Assembly: GCF_030407435.1 (NCBI RefSeq)
Contig: NZ_JASDDK010000005.1
Location: 62,001 to 126,000 of the forward strand
Source: Winogradskyella bathintestinalis
Lineage (GTDB): Bacteria; Bacteroidota; Bacteroidia; Flavobacteriales; Flavobacteriaceae
DNA length: 64,000 nucleotides
Direction: 5' to 3'
Part shown: in pieces, positions 8,647 through 17,340 of the stretch
Position numbering within the stretch: the stretch's first letter is position 1
Layout of the letters: every line of letters starts with the position of its first letter
Translations under genes and position numbers: made by a program
The notes under the pieces: generated by a model
What the model was told of the DNA's origin: nothing
What the model saw: the letters and a program-made list of their open reading frames with translations, nothing else
Databases searched by the model: none

Positions 8647-9960
8647 ATGGCAAATAATATTAAGGAACAACAAGAAATTCTCGAAAAATTAAATATTTAT
8701 GCTCTCAATGCTATGCAAGTTCAGGCATTGGAGGTGATTGATAATAATGAAAAAACAATTCTTTTATCTCCAACAGGAACAGGAAAAACGTTAGCGTTTC
8801 TATTGCCATTACTAGAAAGATTAGATCCAGAATGTGAAGAGGTTCAGGCTTTAATAATTGTACCATCAAGAGAATTAGCGATTCAAATAGAAACTGTGGT
8901 TAGGGAAATGGGGTCTGGTTATAAAGCTAATGCTATTTATGGAGGCAGAGCTATTTCTAAAGATAAAATAGAATTGAAACACACTCCAGCTATTTTAATC
9001 GGAACCCCGGGACGATTAGCAGATCATTTTGAACAAGCGCGTTTTACTACTAAATTTATAAAAACCTTAGTAATTGATGAGTTCGATATTTCGATTGAAG
9101 TTGGTGCCAGTGGTGAAATGAAATTTATAATGAGCTATTTAGCTAACGTAAACAAACGAATTTTAACATCAGCTACGGAAGGTACATCGATTCCTGCCTA
9201 TTTAAAAATGAATGGTGCTAAAACCTTAAATTTTCTAAACGATAAGAATAGTACGAAATTGGCGATTAAAACGGTAATATCTCCATCGGCAAAAAAGCAT
9301 AATACCTTAGTGGATTTGTTATATTATTTAGGTAATGAGTCTGGTATAATATTTTGTAATAAAAAGGAGCGTTTAGAAGATTTAAGTCGGTTTTTGGACA
9401 AACGAAAAATTGCACATGCTTGTTTTCATGGAGACATGGAACAACGAGATCGAGAACGTGCATTAATAAAATTAAGAAATGGCAGCGTTTCATTTTTAGT
9501 GGCAAGTGATTTAGCGGCTCGAGGTATAGATATTCCAGAGATGAGTTACATTATTCATTACGACATCCCAATAGCCAATCAAGAATACACTCACAGAAAT
9601 GGTAGAACTGCGAGAGTTGATGCCAAAGGTACCGCCTATCTAATTAAAGATGATAAAGAAATACTTCCTGAGTTTATAGAAAATTCTAAAATCCTAACAG
9701 TATCTAAATCTGGTGAAATTAAACCACCATTTTGGACCACAATATTTATATCTGGAGGTCGAAAAGATAAAATTTCTAAAGGTGATATCGCAGGACTATT
9801 TTTTAAACAGGGAAAATTAAACAGAGATCAATTGGGAGTAATTGAATTGAAACAAGATTGTGCTTTCGTTGCAGTACCACAGAGTATTGCCGATGGTTTA
9901 GCTGACGCGCTGAATAATGTGAGATTGAAAAAGAAGAAAGTCAGAATATTTACGATATAA
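8647..9960 (+). CDS. dbpA: DEAD-box RNA helicase with DbpA-type RNA-binding domain
   Basis: A 437-residue SF2 helicase. Seen in order: Q motif (NAMQVQAL), motif I SPTGTGKT, Ia PSRELAIQ, GTPGRL, motif II written DEFD rather than DEAD, SAT, and motif VI HRNGRTAR. The last about 75 residues, from WTTIFISGGRKDK, match the DbpA RNA-binding domain, which in E. coli targets 23S rRNA helix 92. A role in large-subunit assembly is therefore likely. The Ala-to-Phe change in motif II keeps both acidic residues. Single gene with its own promoter. Confidence 0.88.
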   Translation: MANNIKEQQEILEKLNIYALNAMQVQALEVIDNNEKTILLSPTGTGKTLAFLLPLLERLDPECEEVQALIIVPSRELAIQIETVVREMGSGYKANAIYGGRAISKDKIELKHTPAILIGTPGRLADHFEQARFTTKFIKTLVIDEFDISIEVGASGEMKFIMSYLANVNKRILTSATEGTSIPAYLKMNGAKTLNFLNDKNSTKLAIKTVISPSAKKHNTLVDLLYYLGNESGIIFCNKKERLEDLSRFLDKRKIAHACFHGDMEQRDRERALIKLRNGSVSFLVASDLAARGIDIPEMSYIIHYDIPIANQEYTHRNGRTARVDAKGTAYLIKDDKEILPEFIENSKILTVSKSGEIKPPFWTTIFISGGRKDKISKGDIAGLFFKQGKLNRDQLGVIELKQDCAFVAVPQSIADGLADALNNVRLKKKKVRIFTI

Positions 9961-10044
9961 TTTATCATGTTGCTAATTCCTTTTTAATTAATAAAGTACA
10001 TTTAAATAAACATTATATTTACTAAAGGCTATTTTTATTTAGTT

Positions 10045-10896
10045 ATGAAATCATTTCAAAACGTATTAGATTATGTAATTTTTACAATGGGTGATTATGC
10101 GTTTAGAGTCAGTATGATTGTAAAAATTTCGTTGATTATTATTATCGCCATAATATTATTGTGGATTATTAAAAGAATGCTTTTTAGACACTCTGAAGTA
10201 AATGAACATCAAAGAGGCAATATTCAGGCCGTGTTCCAGATGTTACGTTATCTTGTATGGGTAATTACTTTTGGATTAGTACTAGAAACCATTGGAATTA
10301 AAGTTACACTTTTGCTCGCTGGTTCGGCAGCACTTTTAGTTGGGATTGGTTTAGGTTTACAACAAACGTTTAATGATGTAATTTCGGGTATAATTTTGCT
10401 CACCGAACGGTCTATTAAAATCAATGATGTATTAGAAATCGACGGTAATGTCGTTAAAATACAATCCATTGGTATCAGAACTTCCAAAGGACTTAACACC
10501 GATGATATTTCAATTATTATCCCGAATTCTTTAATAACAACAAGTAAAGTAATCAACTGGAGCCATCAGAATGATAAAACCCGTTTTAGAATCGATGTTG
10601 GTGTTGCTTATGGTAGCGACGTAGATAAGGTAATTCGTGTTTTAGAAGAAAGCGCCTTTGAGCATCCAGATGTTTATGATCGAGAATTAACGCAAGGTAG
10701 ACTCATGGGATTTGGGGCATCTTCATTAGATTTTCAATTATTATTTTTTAGTAAAAACACATTCGGAATCGGTTCTATAAAAAGTGATATTAGACGTAAT
10801 ATTGTAAAGAAATTTGATGAAAATAATATTATTATTGCTTTTCCACAATTGGATGTCCATGTGAACGCAATAAACAAAACTTCTAAGAAAACATAG
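10045..10896 (+). CDS. Small-conductance mechanosensitive channel (MscS family)
   Basis: A 283-residue channel with three predicted transmembrane helices (about residues 25-45, 65-85, 90-110). The pore-lining third helix GSAALLVGIGLGLQQTFND and the following beta domain (VLEIDGNVVKIQSIGIRTS, IIIPNSL) are typical of MscS. It should release solutes on hypo-osmotic shock. Length equals the minimal MscS type. Monocistronic, with a long non-coding stretch after it. Confidence 0.92.
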   Translation: MKSFQNVLDYVIFTMGDYAFRVSMIVKISLIIIIAIILLWIIKRMLFRHSEVNEHQRGNIQAVFQMLRYLVWVITFGLVLETIGIKVTLLLAGSAALLVGIGLGLQQTFNDVISGIILLTERSIKINDVLEIDGNVVKIQSIGIRTSKGLNTDDISIIIPNSLITTSKVINWSHQNDKTRFRIDVGVAYGSDVDKVIRVLEESAFEHPDVYDRELTQGRLMGFGASSLDFQLLFFSKNTFGIGSIKSDIRRNIVKKFDENNIIIAFPQLDVHVNAINKTSKKT

Positions 10897-11690
10897 ATTT
10901 TAAAATTTAAAATCTTTAGGTATTATATACGTCTTAGACTTTTTTTCCATAGATGAGAAAATTAAAGCTTACCTATACAGAAATAAAAAAGATGGCGACC
11001 TTTTTTTGTCTTGAGATATCTTTTCAAAATAGGTTATGGAATAGGAAAGAATGCCGGAGTGGGAGCGTAGCCATTTTATTAAAACAAAAAAGCCATATCA
11101 CTCAGAAAAATCTGTGCTGACATGGCTTTCATTGAAACAGTACTAGCGTGATCTACATAGCTTAAACTAACTCGACTGATTGACGTAAGTCAACAGTATT
11201 TCGATTCAAGCGTTTCTATTTCAAAATCGAAACATTTCATATCTTTCAAAATGTATTGACCTGATATTACTTTGCTTCTTAGGTCTATTTTTCTTGATGT
11301 TTTGTCTATTAATTTCCGAATTAACGAAAAAATAGGTTTAAAACATTGCTTGTACTTATTCATGTTCACTTTCGATTCCACTACTTCTTCGAAGCTTTCC
11401 ACTTTATTAATGTAACCTACAAAAGCATGCTACAGAATTAAAGCTTCATGACTGTTTCACAAACACTTGCTTTCACAAGCTGCTATACAATCTCAAAAAA
11501 CAACCTCAATATATAAAGAACGAATCTTTAATAACAATTTAACACTAATTTGAAACAAATTTCAAAACCAAACAAAGTTTGTTGTTAATTGTCTAGCTAA
11601 ATTACATAATTATTTTAAGTATATCTATAGATTTAACATTTTAGATATCAACAAATTATAAACGGTAGTTATTAACAATTGTTTACAACC
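10897..11690. other. Gene-poor region with hairpins and possible repeat remnant
   Basis: About 800 bases without a convincing gene. At 11087-11129 a hairpin with arms AAAGCCAT / ATGGCTTT would end reverse-strand transcription. TTTCGATT / AATCGAAA arms near 11200-11232 and TTGACGTAAGTCAA near 11180 give further dyads. A 70-codon reverse ORF (11190-11402, MESFEEV...) has no recognisable domain and could be chance. The stretch 11050-11090 is open in two frames and looks like decayed or repetitive sequence. I cannot identify a product. Confidence 0.4.
11087..11129 (-). terminator. Reverse-strand terminator-like hairpin
   Basis: Arms AAAGCCAT and ATGGCTTT flank a loop that itself contains CTCAG / CTGA pieces; on the reverse strand the stem runs into TTTTTGTTTTA. 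No clear gene precedes it. Confidence 0.5.
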
Positions 11691-11719
11691 AAAAAAGCCT
11701 TCTTATTAAGAAGGCTTTT
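11691..11719 (-). terminator. Terminator of the trmD-rplS unit
   Basis: Perfect 27-base palindrome of AAAAGCCTTCTTA and its complement, 22 bases after the rplS stop; T-rich on both strands. Confidence 0.85.
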
Positions 11720-11741
11720 AAAGGTATTATATAAGTTGGAA

Positions 11742-12092
11742 TTATCTTCTAACTTCTTTAATTCTTGCTTTTTTACCAGTAAGACCTCTAAAGTAGAAAA
11801 TTCTAGCTCTACGTACTTTACCACGTTTGTTAACTTCTACTTTTTGTAAAGCAGGTAAGTTAACTGGGAAGATACGTTCTACACCAATTGTTCCTGACAT
11901 TTTACGGATAGTAAAGGTTTCAGAAGATCCACTTCCTTTACGTTGTAATACAACCCCTCTAAAAAACTGGGTACGTACTTTTTCACCTTCTCTAATTTCA
12001 TAGTAAACTGTGATAGTATCACCAGCACCAAATTCAGGAAAGTCTTTACGGGTTACAAATTCGTCTTGTACAAATTTTACTAAAGAATTCAT
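11742..12092 (-). CDS. rplS: 50S ribosomal protein L19
   Basis: A 116-residue protein matching L19 throughout: the N-terminal helix, DTITVYYEIREGEK, the conserved QFFRGVVLQRKG and the basic C-terminus RRARIFYFRGLTGKKARIKE. It sits at the 30S-50S interface. It lies downstream of trmD on the same strand, as in the classical rpsP-rimM-trmD-rplS operon, but 272 bases separate them and a reverse -7 box (TACTTTTG, 12166-12173) lies in the gap, so it may also have its own promoter. Confidence 0.98.
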   Translation of the reverse strand: MNSLVKFVQDEFVTRKDFPEFGAGDTITVYYEIREGEKVRTQFFRGVVLQRKGSGSSETFTIRKMSGTIGVERIFPVNLPALQKVEVNKRGKVRRARIFYFRGLTGKKARIKEVRR

Positions 12093-12165
12093 TTTCTTTT
12101 ATTTATAATAGTTGATTCAAAGCAACATTCACGATTCTCGCCAGAGGTTGGTCTAAATTGGTTTG

Positions 12166-12173
12166 CAAAAGTA
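12166..12173 (-). promoter_or_regulatory. -7 box upstream of rplS
   Basis: TACTTTTG on the reverse strand, 73 bases before the rplS ATG. A -33 element is only weakly matched. Confidence 0.45.
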
Positions 12174-12364
12174 GTGCTTTTTTGCTTATACGCAATGTAT
12201 TGACAAAAAAAATTAACCTTTTGTCTCACTCACAGTATCTGGTTGGAGCTAATGTTTTATATGTCATTTTATACGAAATAGAAAGATTAAGCTTCAATGG
12301 TCTTGACTATAGAAACTTCCACTTTATGGAATTCGGAATATAACCACTAGAACTGTATATCGAT

Positions 12365-13042
12365 TTAATCCTCTAAAAGATCGGGTCGTCTCGCCTTAGT
12401 CCTTTTGTAGGCTTCATCTTCTCTCCATTTTTCAATCTTAGCAAAGTTACCGCTGAATAGTACTTCTGGAACCTTCATGCCGTCGTACTCTCTGGGTTTG
12501 GTATAAATCGGTGGTGCTAATAATCCGTCTTGAAAAGAATCGGTTAGGGCAGAGGTTTCATTGCCTAGTACACCAGGTATTAAGCGAATCACAGCATCGC
12601 ACAAAACGGCAGCTCCTAATTCGCCTCCCGATAGTACGTAATCTCCAATCGATATTTCTCTAGTTATGAATTTATCACGAACTCGTTGATCGACCCCTTT
12701 ATAATGTCCACAAAGAATAATGATATTTTCTTTTAAAGAAGTTTGATTAGCAATACTTTGGTTGAGTTGCTCTCCATCTGGTGTCATATAAATAATCTCG
12801 TCGTAGTTGCGCTCGTTTTGTAATTTAGAAATACATTTATCAATGGGGGCAATACTCATTACCATGCCTGCGCCTCCACCAAATTGTGTGTCATCAACAG
12901 ATTTGTAGCCTCCTGTTGCAAAGTCCCTTAAATTATGAAAGTGAACTTCTACTAAATTAGCTTCTATAGCACGTTTTAGAATTGAGGCTTCAAACGGACT
13001 TTTTAAAAGTTCAGGTAGTACGGTAATGATATCTATGCGCAT
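12365..13042 (-). CDS. trmD: tRNA (guanine37-N1)-methyltransferase
   Basis: A 225-residue SPOUT methyltransferase that makes m1G37 in tRNAs. The conserved GGGAGMVM segment, [13 protein letters not shown] and the trefoil-knot SAM site [22 protein letters not shown] are visible, with catalytic Asp in DSF after TSAL. Length is standard. rimM and rpsP, its usual neighbours, are not adjacent here; a -7 box (TATCTTTG, 13063-13070 reverse) lies 20 bases upstream, so transcription starts here. Confidence 0.97.
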   Translation of the reverse strand: MRIDIITVLPELLKSPFEASILKRAIEANLVEVHFHNLRDFATGGYKSVDDTQFGGGAGMVMSIAPIDKCISKLQNERNYDEIIYMTPDGEQLNQSIANQTSLKENIIILCGHYKGVDQRVRDKFITREISIGDYVLSGGELGAAVLCDAVIRLIPGVLGNETSALTDSFQDGLLAPPIYTKPREYDGMKVPEVLFSGNFAKIEKWREDEAYKRTKARRPDLLED

Positions 13043-13062
13043 GATGTCTTAAAAATTGGTTG

Positions 13063-13070
13063 CAAAGATA
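13063..13070 (-). promoter_or_regulatory. -7 box of trmD
   Basis: Reverse-strand TATCTTTG, 20 bases before the trmD start codon; no clear -33. Confidence 0.45.
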
Positions 13071-13237
13071 GGATTTATTGTGCTGATTTTGGAACTGGAA
13101 TTTAATGGTAGTTTTTAATGCAATATGAATTAAACATTGCTGAATCTTTTATAAATTCCACGAGAATATTTTTTCAAATACCTCTGCTACAAGCAATGGA
13201 TTTTAAATCTACTATAATATAAATAAGGAATCCCTAT

Positions 13238-13792
13238 TTACTTCCATTTAATACCACAACCAACACTGGGCTTTTGGTTTGGATTAACGGACTTATTATT
13301 AATTAAAGCATCCATCGCAGTTCTGATATCTTTTCCTGTTACAGGGATGTCGTTTCCTGGTCTGGAATCGTCTAATTGTCCGGTGTAGACTAATTCTAAA
13401 TTTTTATCGAATAAAAAGAAATCTGGAGTGCACGCTGCATCGTACGCTTTGGCGACTTCTTGAGTTTGATCATATAAATATGGAAAAATATATTCGTTAT
13501 CAATGGCAGTTTTCTTCATTAATTCTGGACGATCTTGTGGATAATTGTCAACATCGTTGCTTGAAATAGCAATACAATTAATACCTTTTGAGACATAATC
13601 TTTTGCTAATTGGGATAATTCTGAACTAACATGAATTACAAATGGACAATGATTACATATAAACATTACTAAAGTTGCAGTAGTACCTTTTAGTTCTTTC
13701 AGAGTTTTTTTTCTATTATCTACGGTATCGATTAGCTTAAAGTCAGGAGCTTGTGTGCCGAGAGGTAACATATTAGATTCTTTACGAGCCAT
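13238..13792 (-). CDS. Thioredoxin-like / AhpC-TSA family protein
   Basis: A 184-residue thioredoxin-fold protein beginning MARKESNMLPLGTQAPDF, the usual start of this family, which is why I choose the ATG at 13792 over a TTG at 13831 that would add 13 residues. The CxxC is CNHC, set in MFICNHCPFVIH; the cis-Pro loop is probably ACTPDFFLF. The family is thought to be a cytoplasmic redox protein related to peroxiredoxins, but the substrate is unknown. Divergent from csaA with only 71 bases between starts. Confidence 0.85.
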   Translation of the reverse strand: MARKESNMLPLGTQAPDFKLIDTVDNRKKTLKELKGTTATLVMFICNHCPFVIHVSSELSQLAKDYVSKGINCIAISSNDVDNYPQDRPELMKKTAIDNEYIFPYLYDQTQEVAKAYDAACTPDFFLFDKNLELVYTGQLDDSRPGNDIPVTGKDIRTAMDALINNKSVNPNQKPSVGCGIKWK

Positions 13793-13863
13793 TGGAGTTA
13801 AATTTATTAATTTTAGAATTTTACTAATCAATTATAAGATTCCCACTGTCGTGAGAAAAAAAT

Positions 13864-14199
13864 ATGGAAAAGATAATAACATTTGAAGACTTTACCAAGG
13901 TAGATTTACGAATTGGAACCATTATTGACATTAAGGATTTTCCTAAAGCGCATCGGCCAGCATATCAACTGACCATTGATTTTGGTGATTTAGGTATTAG
14001 AAAATCATCCGCACAAATTACAACGCTGTATCAAAAGAACGATCTGTTACACCGTCAAATTGTAGCTGTGATAAACTTTCCAAAAAAGCAAATAGCTAAT
14101 TTTATGAGCGAATGTTTGGTTGTTGGTGCTGTAAAAGCAAATGATGTAGTTTTATTGCATCCTGAAACTAAAGTTAAAAATGGAACTATAGTTTCCTAA
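13864..14199 (+). CDS. csaA: CsaA-like tRNA-binding domain protein
   Basis: A 111-residue stand-alone tRNA-binding OB fold (EMAP-II/Trbp111 type). It starts FEDFTKVDLRIGTI and holds the conserved KSSAQIT segment, GRQIVAV-like HRQIVAVINFPKKQIANFMSECLVVGA. B. subtilis CsaA has chaperone and export-linked activity, and related proteins bind tRNA elbow. The function here is inferred only from the fold. Confidence 0.9.
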   Translation: MEKIITFEDFTKVDLRIGTIIDIKDFPKAHRPAYQLTIDFGDLGIRKSSAQITTLYQKNDLLHRQIVAVINFPKKQIANFMSECLVVGAVKANDVVLLHPETKVKNGTIVS

Positions 14200-14261
14200 A
14201 CAGAATCTTTGAAACTTTTATATAAAATGATGTGTCATATACCAGCTTAATGACCAACCTA

Positions 14262-16766
14262 TTACATTTCTTCTCTAAAGAAAATAGCATTCATTAAAAG
14301 TTTATTTGTACCATACCAGAACGCTCTAAAATTAGTGTTGTCGGTAAAACCTATAATAGTTCCTCTATTAACTTTAGCGATTTTTAATGGGACCGTTCTA
14401 CTAATGCTGTCTAAATTTTGCTCAGAGATATAGCCACTTAACAAAGGGTTCTCGGTATACTGAATAGGGTTATTAAAACTGTTTTTATCTGCATTAACGA
14501 AAATTGTAGAATTTCGAAATAGTGCTAATTTATCATTTTTATATCCAAAATTAATAGGATGTGAACGATCTAATTCGGCTTCAAATATAGCTCCACCTAT
14601 AACTTGTGCTCCTCTATAATCGCTACGTTGTTCATAACTGATATTTTTAGCATCTCTTTTACTCTTTTTCATATTAATCTTCATTAATTTTTTAGAGTTC
14701 AGCCATTTTAAAGCATTTTTATAAGCGATTAAAGTACCACCTTCCTTTATCCAAGATTGAACTTTTTTAGTGTTATTAGCATCCAAGCCAGAAGAGTTCA
14801 CCATAATTATGGTATTATAACGACTTAAATCGGCTCTCCTTAATCTTTTGGTGTCGAGCTTAGTTGCTGTAATATTGTAACGTGTATCAAATAAATGCCA
14901 AATCTCACCAGCATCGTAAGACGTAATACCATCACCAACTAAAAGAGCGATTTTCGGTAGCTCTAAAGCTTTAAAATTGCGACTACCTAAATCAATACCA
15001 TCGTTTAAGCCGGTTGAAACCGCATCTACATTTATATGGCTCTCTTGTGCTTTTGAATTAAGAAATGTATATAACTCCGAAGTGGATATATCTTGATTTT
15101 TCGCAGGAATCATAATTGTACCATAATCGTAAGATTTTCCGTTAGATTTAAAACGTTTCATGGCAACTTTCGCTCTTAATCCTTTCTTTAATATTTCATT
15201 TAAAAATTTTGGAGTGTAATACTCGTTCCATTCAAATAAATAAGCATACTCGCTTTGTGAACTAACACCACCTTTTTTCTGTTTGAGATTAGTTACCTCA
15301 TTTCCTGCATTTGCAGTCGTTGTTTCAGCATAATCCAAATTAAAAGCCAACGGAAATGTCCATGCCGAAATATCATAAAATAAACTGTCTTGAAACGTAG
15401 TTCGTTTTTCGAACATGGCATTTATTAATCTTGTATTTTTCTGGTTTTTAGGGACTAGATAACTATATTCTTTCTTGTAATTTTTACCATCTTTAGTGAA
15501 ATCGGATTTTAAATCGTAGAACTTTATTTTATGTCGTTTCAATATTTCTGCTAAATGAAAGGTTTTAGAGCCATCTTTTTCATCACCAAAAACAATAGCA
15601 TTTTTGCCTTCTTTAGCAGCTTCCGCTCGTGCATTTTTATAGAAATTATGCTGATAATCTAAAATTTCCTTTCGCATGCCATTAGCTGCAGCAAGTGTAG
15701 ATAAAGATGCGGTAAATTGATTTTTTATTGTGAAAGGAAAGGTTAAAATACCATTTTCACTCTCTTGAGCATGACCACGTGAACTTGCTTGTTCAAACAA
15801 AATACCAATACCACCATTAATATCTGGAAATGTAGATCCTTTACCATAGTAAAAATCGTCAAAACTTTCTTCTGAATAATATAAGGATCCAATTTTATCA
15901 AAGGCTTTAGCATGATATGTTGCAATCTCTTTGGTTAATTCTTGGTTTAATTGTGGTGTTAATGGATGCGTACGAGATGGTATACCAGGTTGAAAAAAGA
16001 AACTTGCATTGGTACCCATTTCATGGTGATCGGTTAAAATATTTGGTAACCAATTGTGAAAGGTGGTAATACGCGCTCTCGATTCTGGTAATTGCACTGG
16101 AAGCCAATCTCTATTCATATCAAACCAATAATGATTGGTACGACCTCCTGGCCAAACTTCGCTATATTCTCTATCGTTCGGATCTGGATTTATATTGATG
16201 TTTTTATTAGTGTTTGCCCAATATGCGAAGCGTTGTAAGCCATCTGGATTTAAAGATGGATCAAATAAAATTACAGAATTAGCTAATAAATTCTGAATCT
16301 CAGAACCTTCTGCAGCTGCTAAATAATAAGCTGTAAGTAACGCCGCATTAGAGCCACTTGGTTCATTGCCGTGAATAGAATAGCCTTGATAAACCACAAT
16401 AGGTCTGTTGTCAGAGTTTGCCGTATTGGTTTCTGTAGCGTCAATGTGCGCCGTTTGAATAGCTTTTATGTTTTTATGATTATCCGGTGACGTAATTGTC
16501 AATAAGAGAAGTGGTCTGTCTTCGAAAGTCTTTCCTCTGTTTTCAATAGTAATACGATCTGAAGCCTTAGCCAATGCTTTCATATATTCAACCAGCTTAT
16601 CGTGTGTAATATGCCAATCTCCGACGTTATGACCAATGATGCTTTGTGGAGTTGGAATATTTGAATTATACTCAATATTTTGAGGTAAATAATAGGATAA
16701 GTCAGTTTTTGTTTGTGACCATAAAGTACTGGTCGCTAATAAGAAGAAAATAAAGAAGCGCTGCAT
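14262..16766 (-). CDS. Secreted M14-family zinc carboxypeptidase
   Basis: An 834-residue exported metallopeptidase with a signal peptide (MQRFFIFFLLATSTLWSQ). The M14 domain spans about residues 55-370: zinc ligands H and E in SIHGNEPSG, third ligand in DHHEMG, and the catalytic glutamate in GILFEQASSRG. A long C-terminal part (about 380-834) contains a glutamine-amidotransferase-like fold segment (NTIIMVNSSGLDAN, WIKEGGTLIAY), as in other Bacteroidota M14 proteins of 800-850 residues. It probably trims peptides in the periplasm or outside the cell for nutrition. No T9SS sorting domain is visible. Confidence 0.9.
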   Translation of the reverse strand: MQRFFIFFLLATSTLWSQTKTDLSYYLPQNIEYNSNIPTPQSIIGHNVGDWHITHDKLVEYMKALAKASDRITIENRGKTFEDRPLLLLTITSPDNHKNIKAIQTAHIDATETNTANSDNRPIVVYQGYSIHGNEPSGSNAALLTAYYLAAAEGSEIQNLLANSVILFDPSLNPDGLQRFAYWANTNKNININPDPNDREYSEVWPGGRTNHYWFDMNRDWLPVQLPESRARITTFHNWLPNILTDHHEMGTNASFFFQPGIPSRTHPLTPQLNQELTKEIATYHAKAFDKIGSLYYSEESFDDFYYGKGSTFPDINGGIGILFEQASSRGHAQESENGILTFPFTIKNQFTASLSTLAAANGMRKEILDYQHNFYKNARAEAAKEGKNAIVFGDEKDGSKTFHLAEILKRHKIKFYDLKSDFTKDGKNYKKEYSYLVPKNQKNTRLINAMFEKRTTFQDSLFYDISAWTFPLAFNLDYAETTTANAGNEVTNLKQKKGGVSSQSEYAYLFEWNEYYTPKFLNEILKKGLRAKVAMKRFKSNGKSYDYGTIMIPAKNQDISTSELYTFLNSKAQESHINVDAVSTGLNDGIDLGSRNFKALELPKIALLVGDGITSYDAGEIWHLFDTRYNITATKLDTKRLRRADLSRYNTIIMVNSSGLDANNTKKVQSWIKEGGTLIAYKNALKWLNSKKLMKINMKKSKRDAKNISYEQRSDYRGAQVIGGAIFEAELDRSHPINFGYKNDKLALFRNSTIFVNADKNSFNNPIQYTENPLLSGYISEQNLDSISRTVPLKIAKVNRGTIIGFTDNTNFRAFWYGTNKLLMNAIFFREEM

Positions 16767-16833
16767 ATTTGGTGATGTTATTGGTGGTTAGTTTAATTTA
16801 AATGAACAAAACAATAATATTATTTTAAAAATA

Positions 16834-16862
16834 AAAAAACCGTTACTAATGTAACGGTTTTA
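16834..16862 (-). terminator. Terminator of the DUF3276 gene
   Basis: Perfect ten-base stem AAACCGTTAC / GTAACGGTTT with a TAAT loop; on the reverse strand followed by TTTTATTTTTAAAA. Confidence 0.8.
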
Positions 16863-16886
16863 AGTATAATTTAACAGAAAACGATT

Positions 16887-17276
16887 CTAGATATCATCGA
16901 AACTTATATCTGTAAAACTTTCTGTACTTTTAGTGTCTTCTGGAGTTTTTGCTTCTTGTGCTACAAAATCATCTTCACGTTTAAAGTCTCTTTGATGGCG
17001 CTCACTAATAACTTCTGTACCTTTTTCATTAATGATGTAGTCTGTCATTTCGGCTAAAATTTCTCTAAACTCATTAAAATCTTCTTTATATAGATAGATT
17101 TTATGTTTTTTATAATGGAACGAACCGTCGTCATTGGTGAATTTTTTACTTTCCGTAATCGTTAAATAATAATCACCAGCTTTGGTAGCTCTAACATCAA
17201 AGAAATAGGTTCTTCGTCCAGCACGTAATACTTTAGAATAAATTTCTTCTTTGTCCATCGTTTCATAGTCACTCAT
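16887..17276 (-). CDS. DUF3276 (PUR-alpha-like) nucleic-acid-binding protein
   Basis: A 129-residue small protein with the PUR-type fold: the core EIYSKVLRAGRRTYFFDVRATK followed by DYYLTITESKK and an acidic tail (about residues 95-129). Homologues in Bacteroidota and Borrelia PurA bind single-stranded DNA or RNA. It lies 64 bases downstream of an ABC exporter on the same strand and could be transcribed with it, although the gap and its own terminator allow separate control. Its in vivo target is not known. Confidence 0.85.
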   Translation of the reverse strand: MSDYETMDKEEIYSKVLRAGRRTYFFDVRATKAGDYYLTITESKKFTNDDGSFHYKKHKIYLYKEDFNEFREILAEMTDYIINEKGTEVISERHQRDFKREDDFVAQEAKTPEDTKSTESFTDISFDDI

Positions 17277-17340
17277 AACTCAATCTTGTTTTAATTTCAA
17301 TCCAAAAATCTAAAAAAAAAGTAAGCTAAGCAACAAATAA

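Noticed and set aside
11190..11402. Reverse 70-codon ORF in the gene-poor patch
   Set aside because: No family resemblance or promoter box; plausible only because of the terminator after it, so not called as a gene.
12158..12343. Forward 61-codon ORF between rplS and trmD
   Set aside because: Lies in the rplS leader on the opposite strand, low-complexity translation, no start context.
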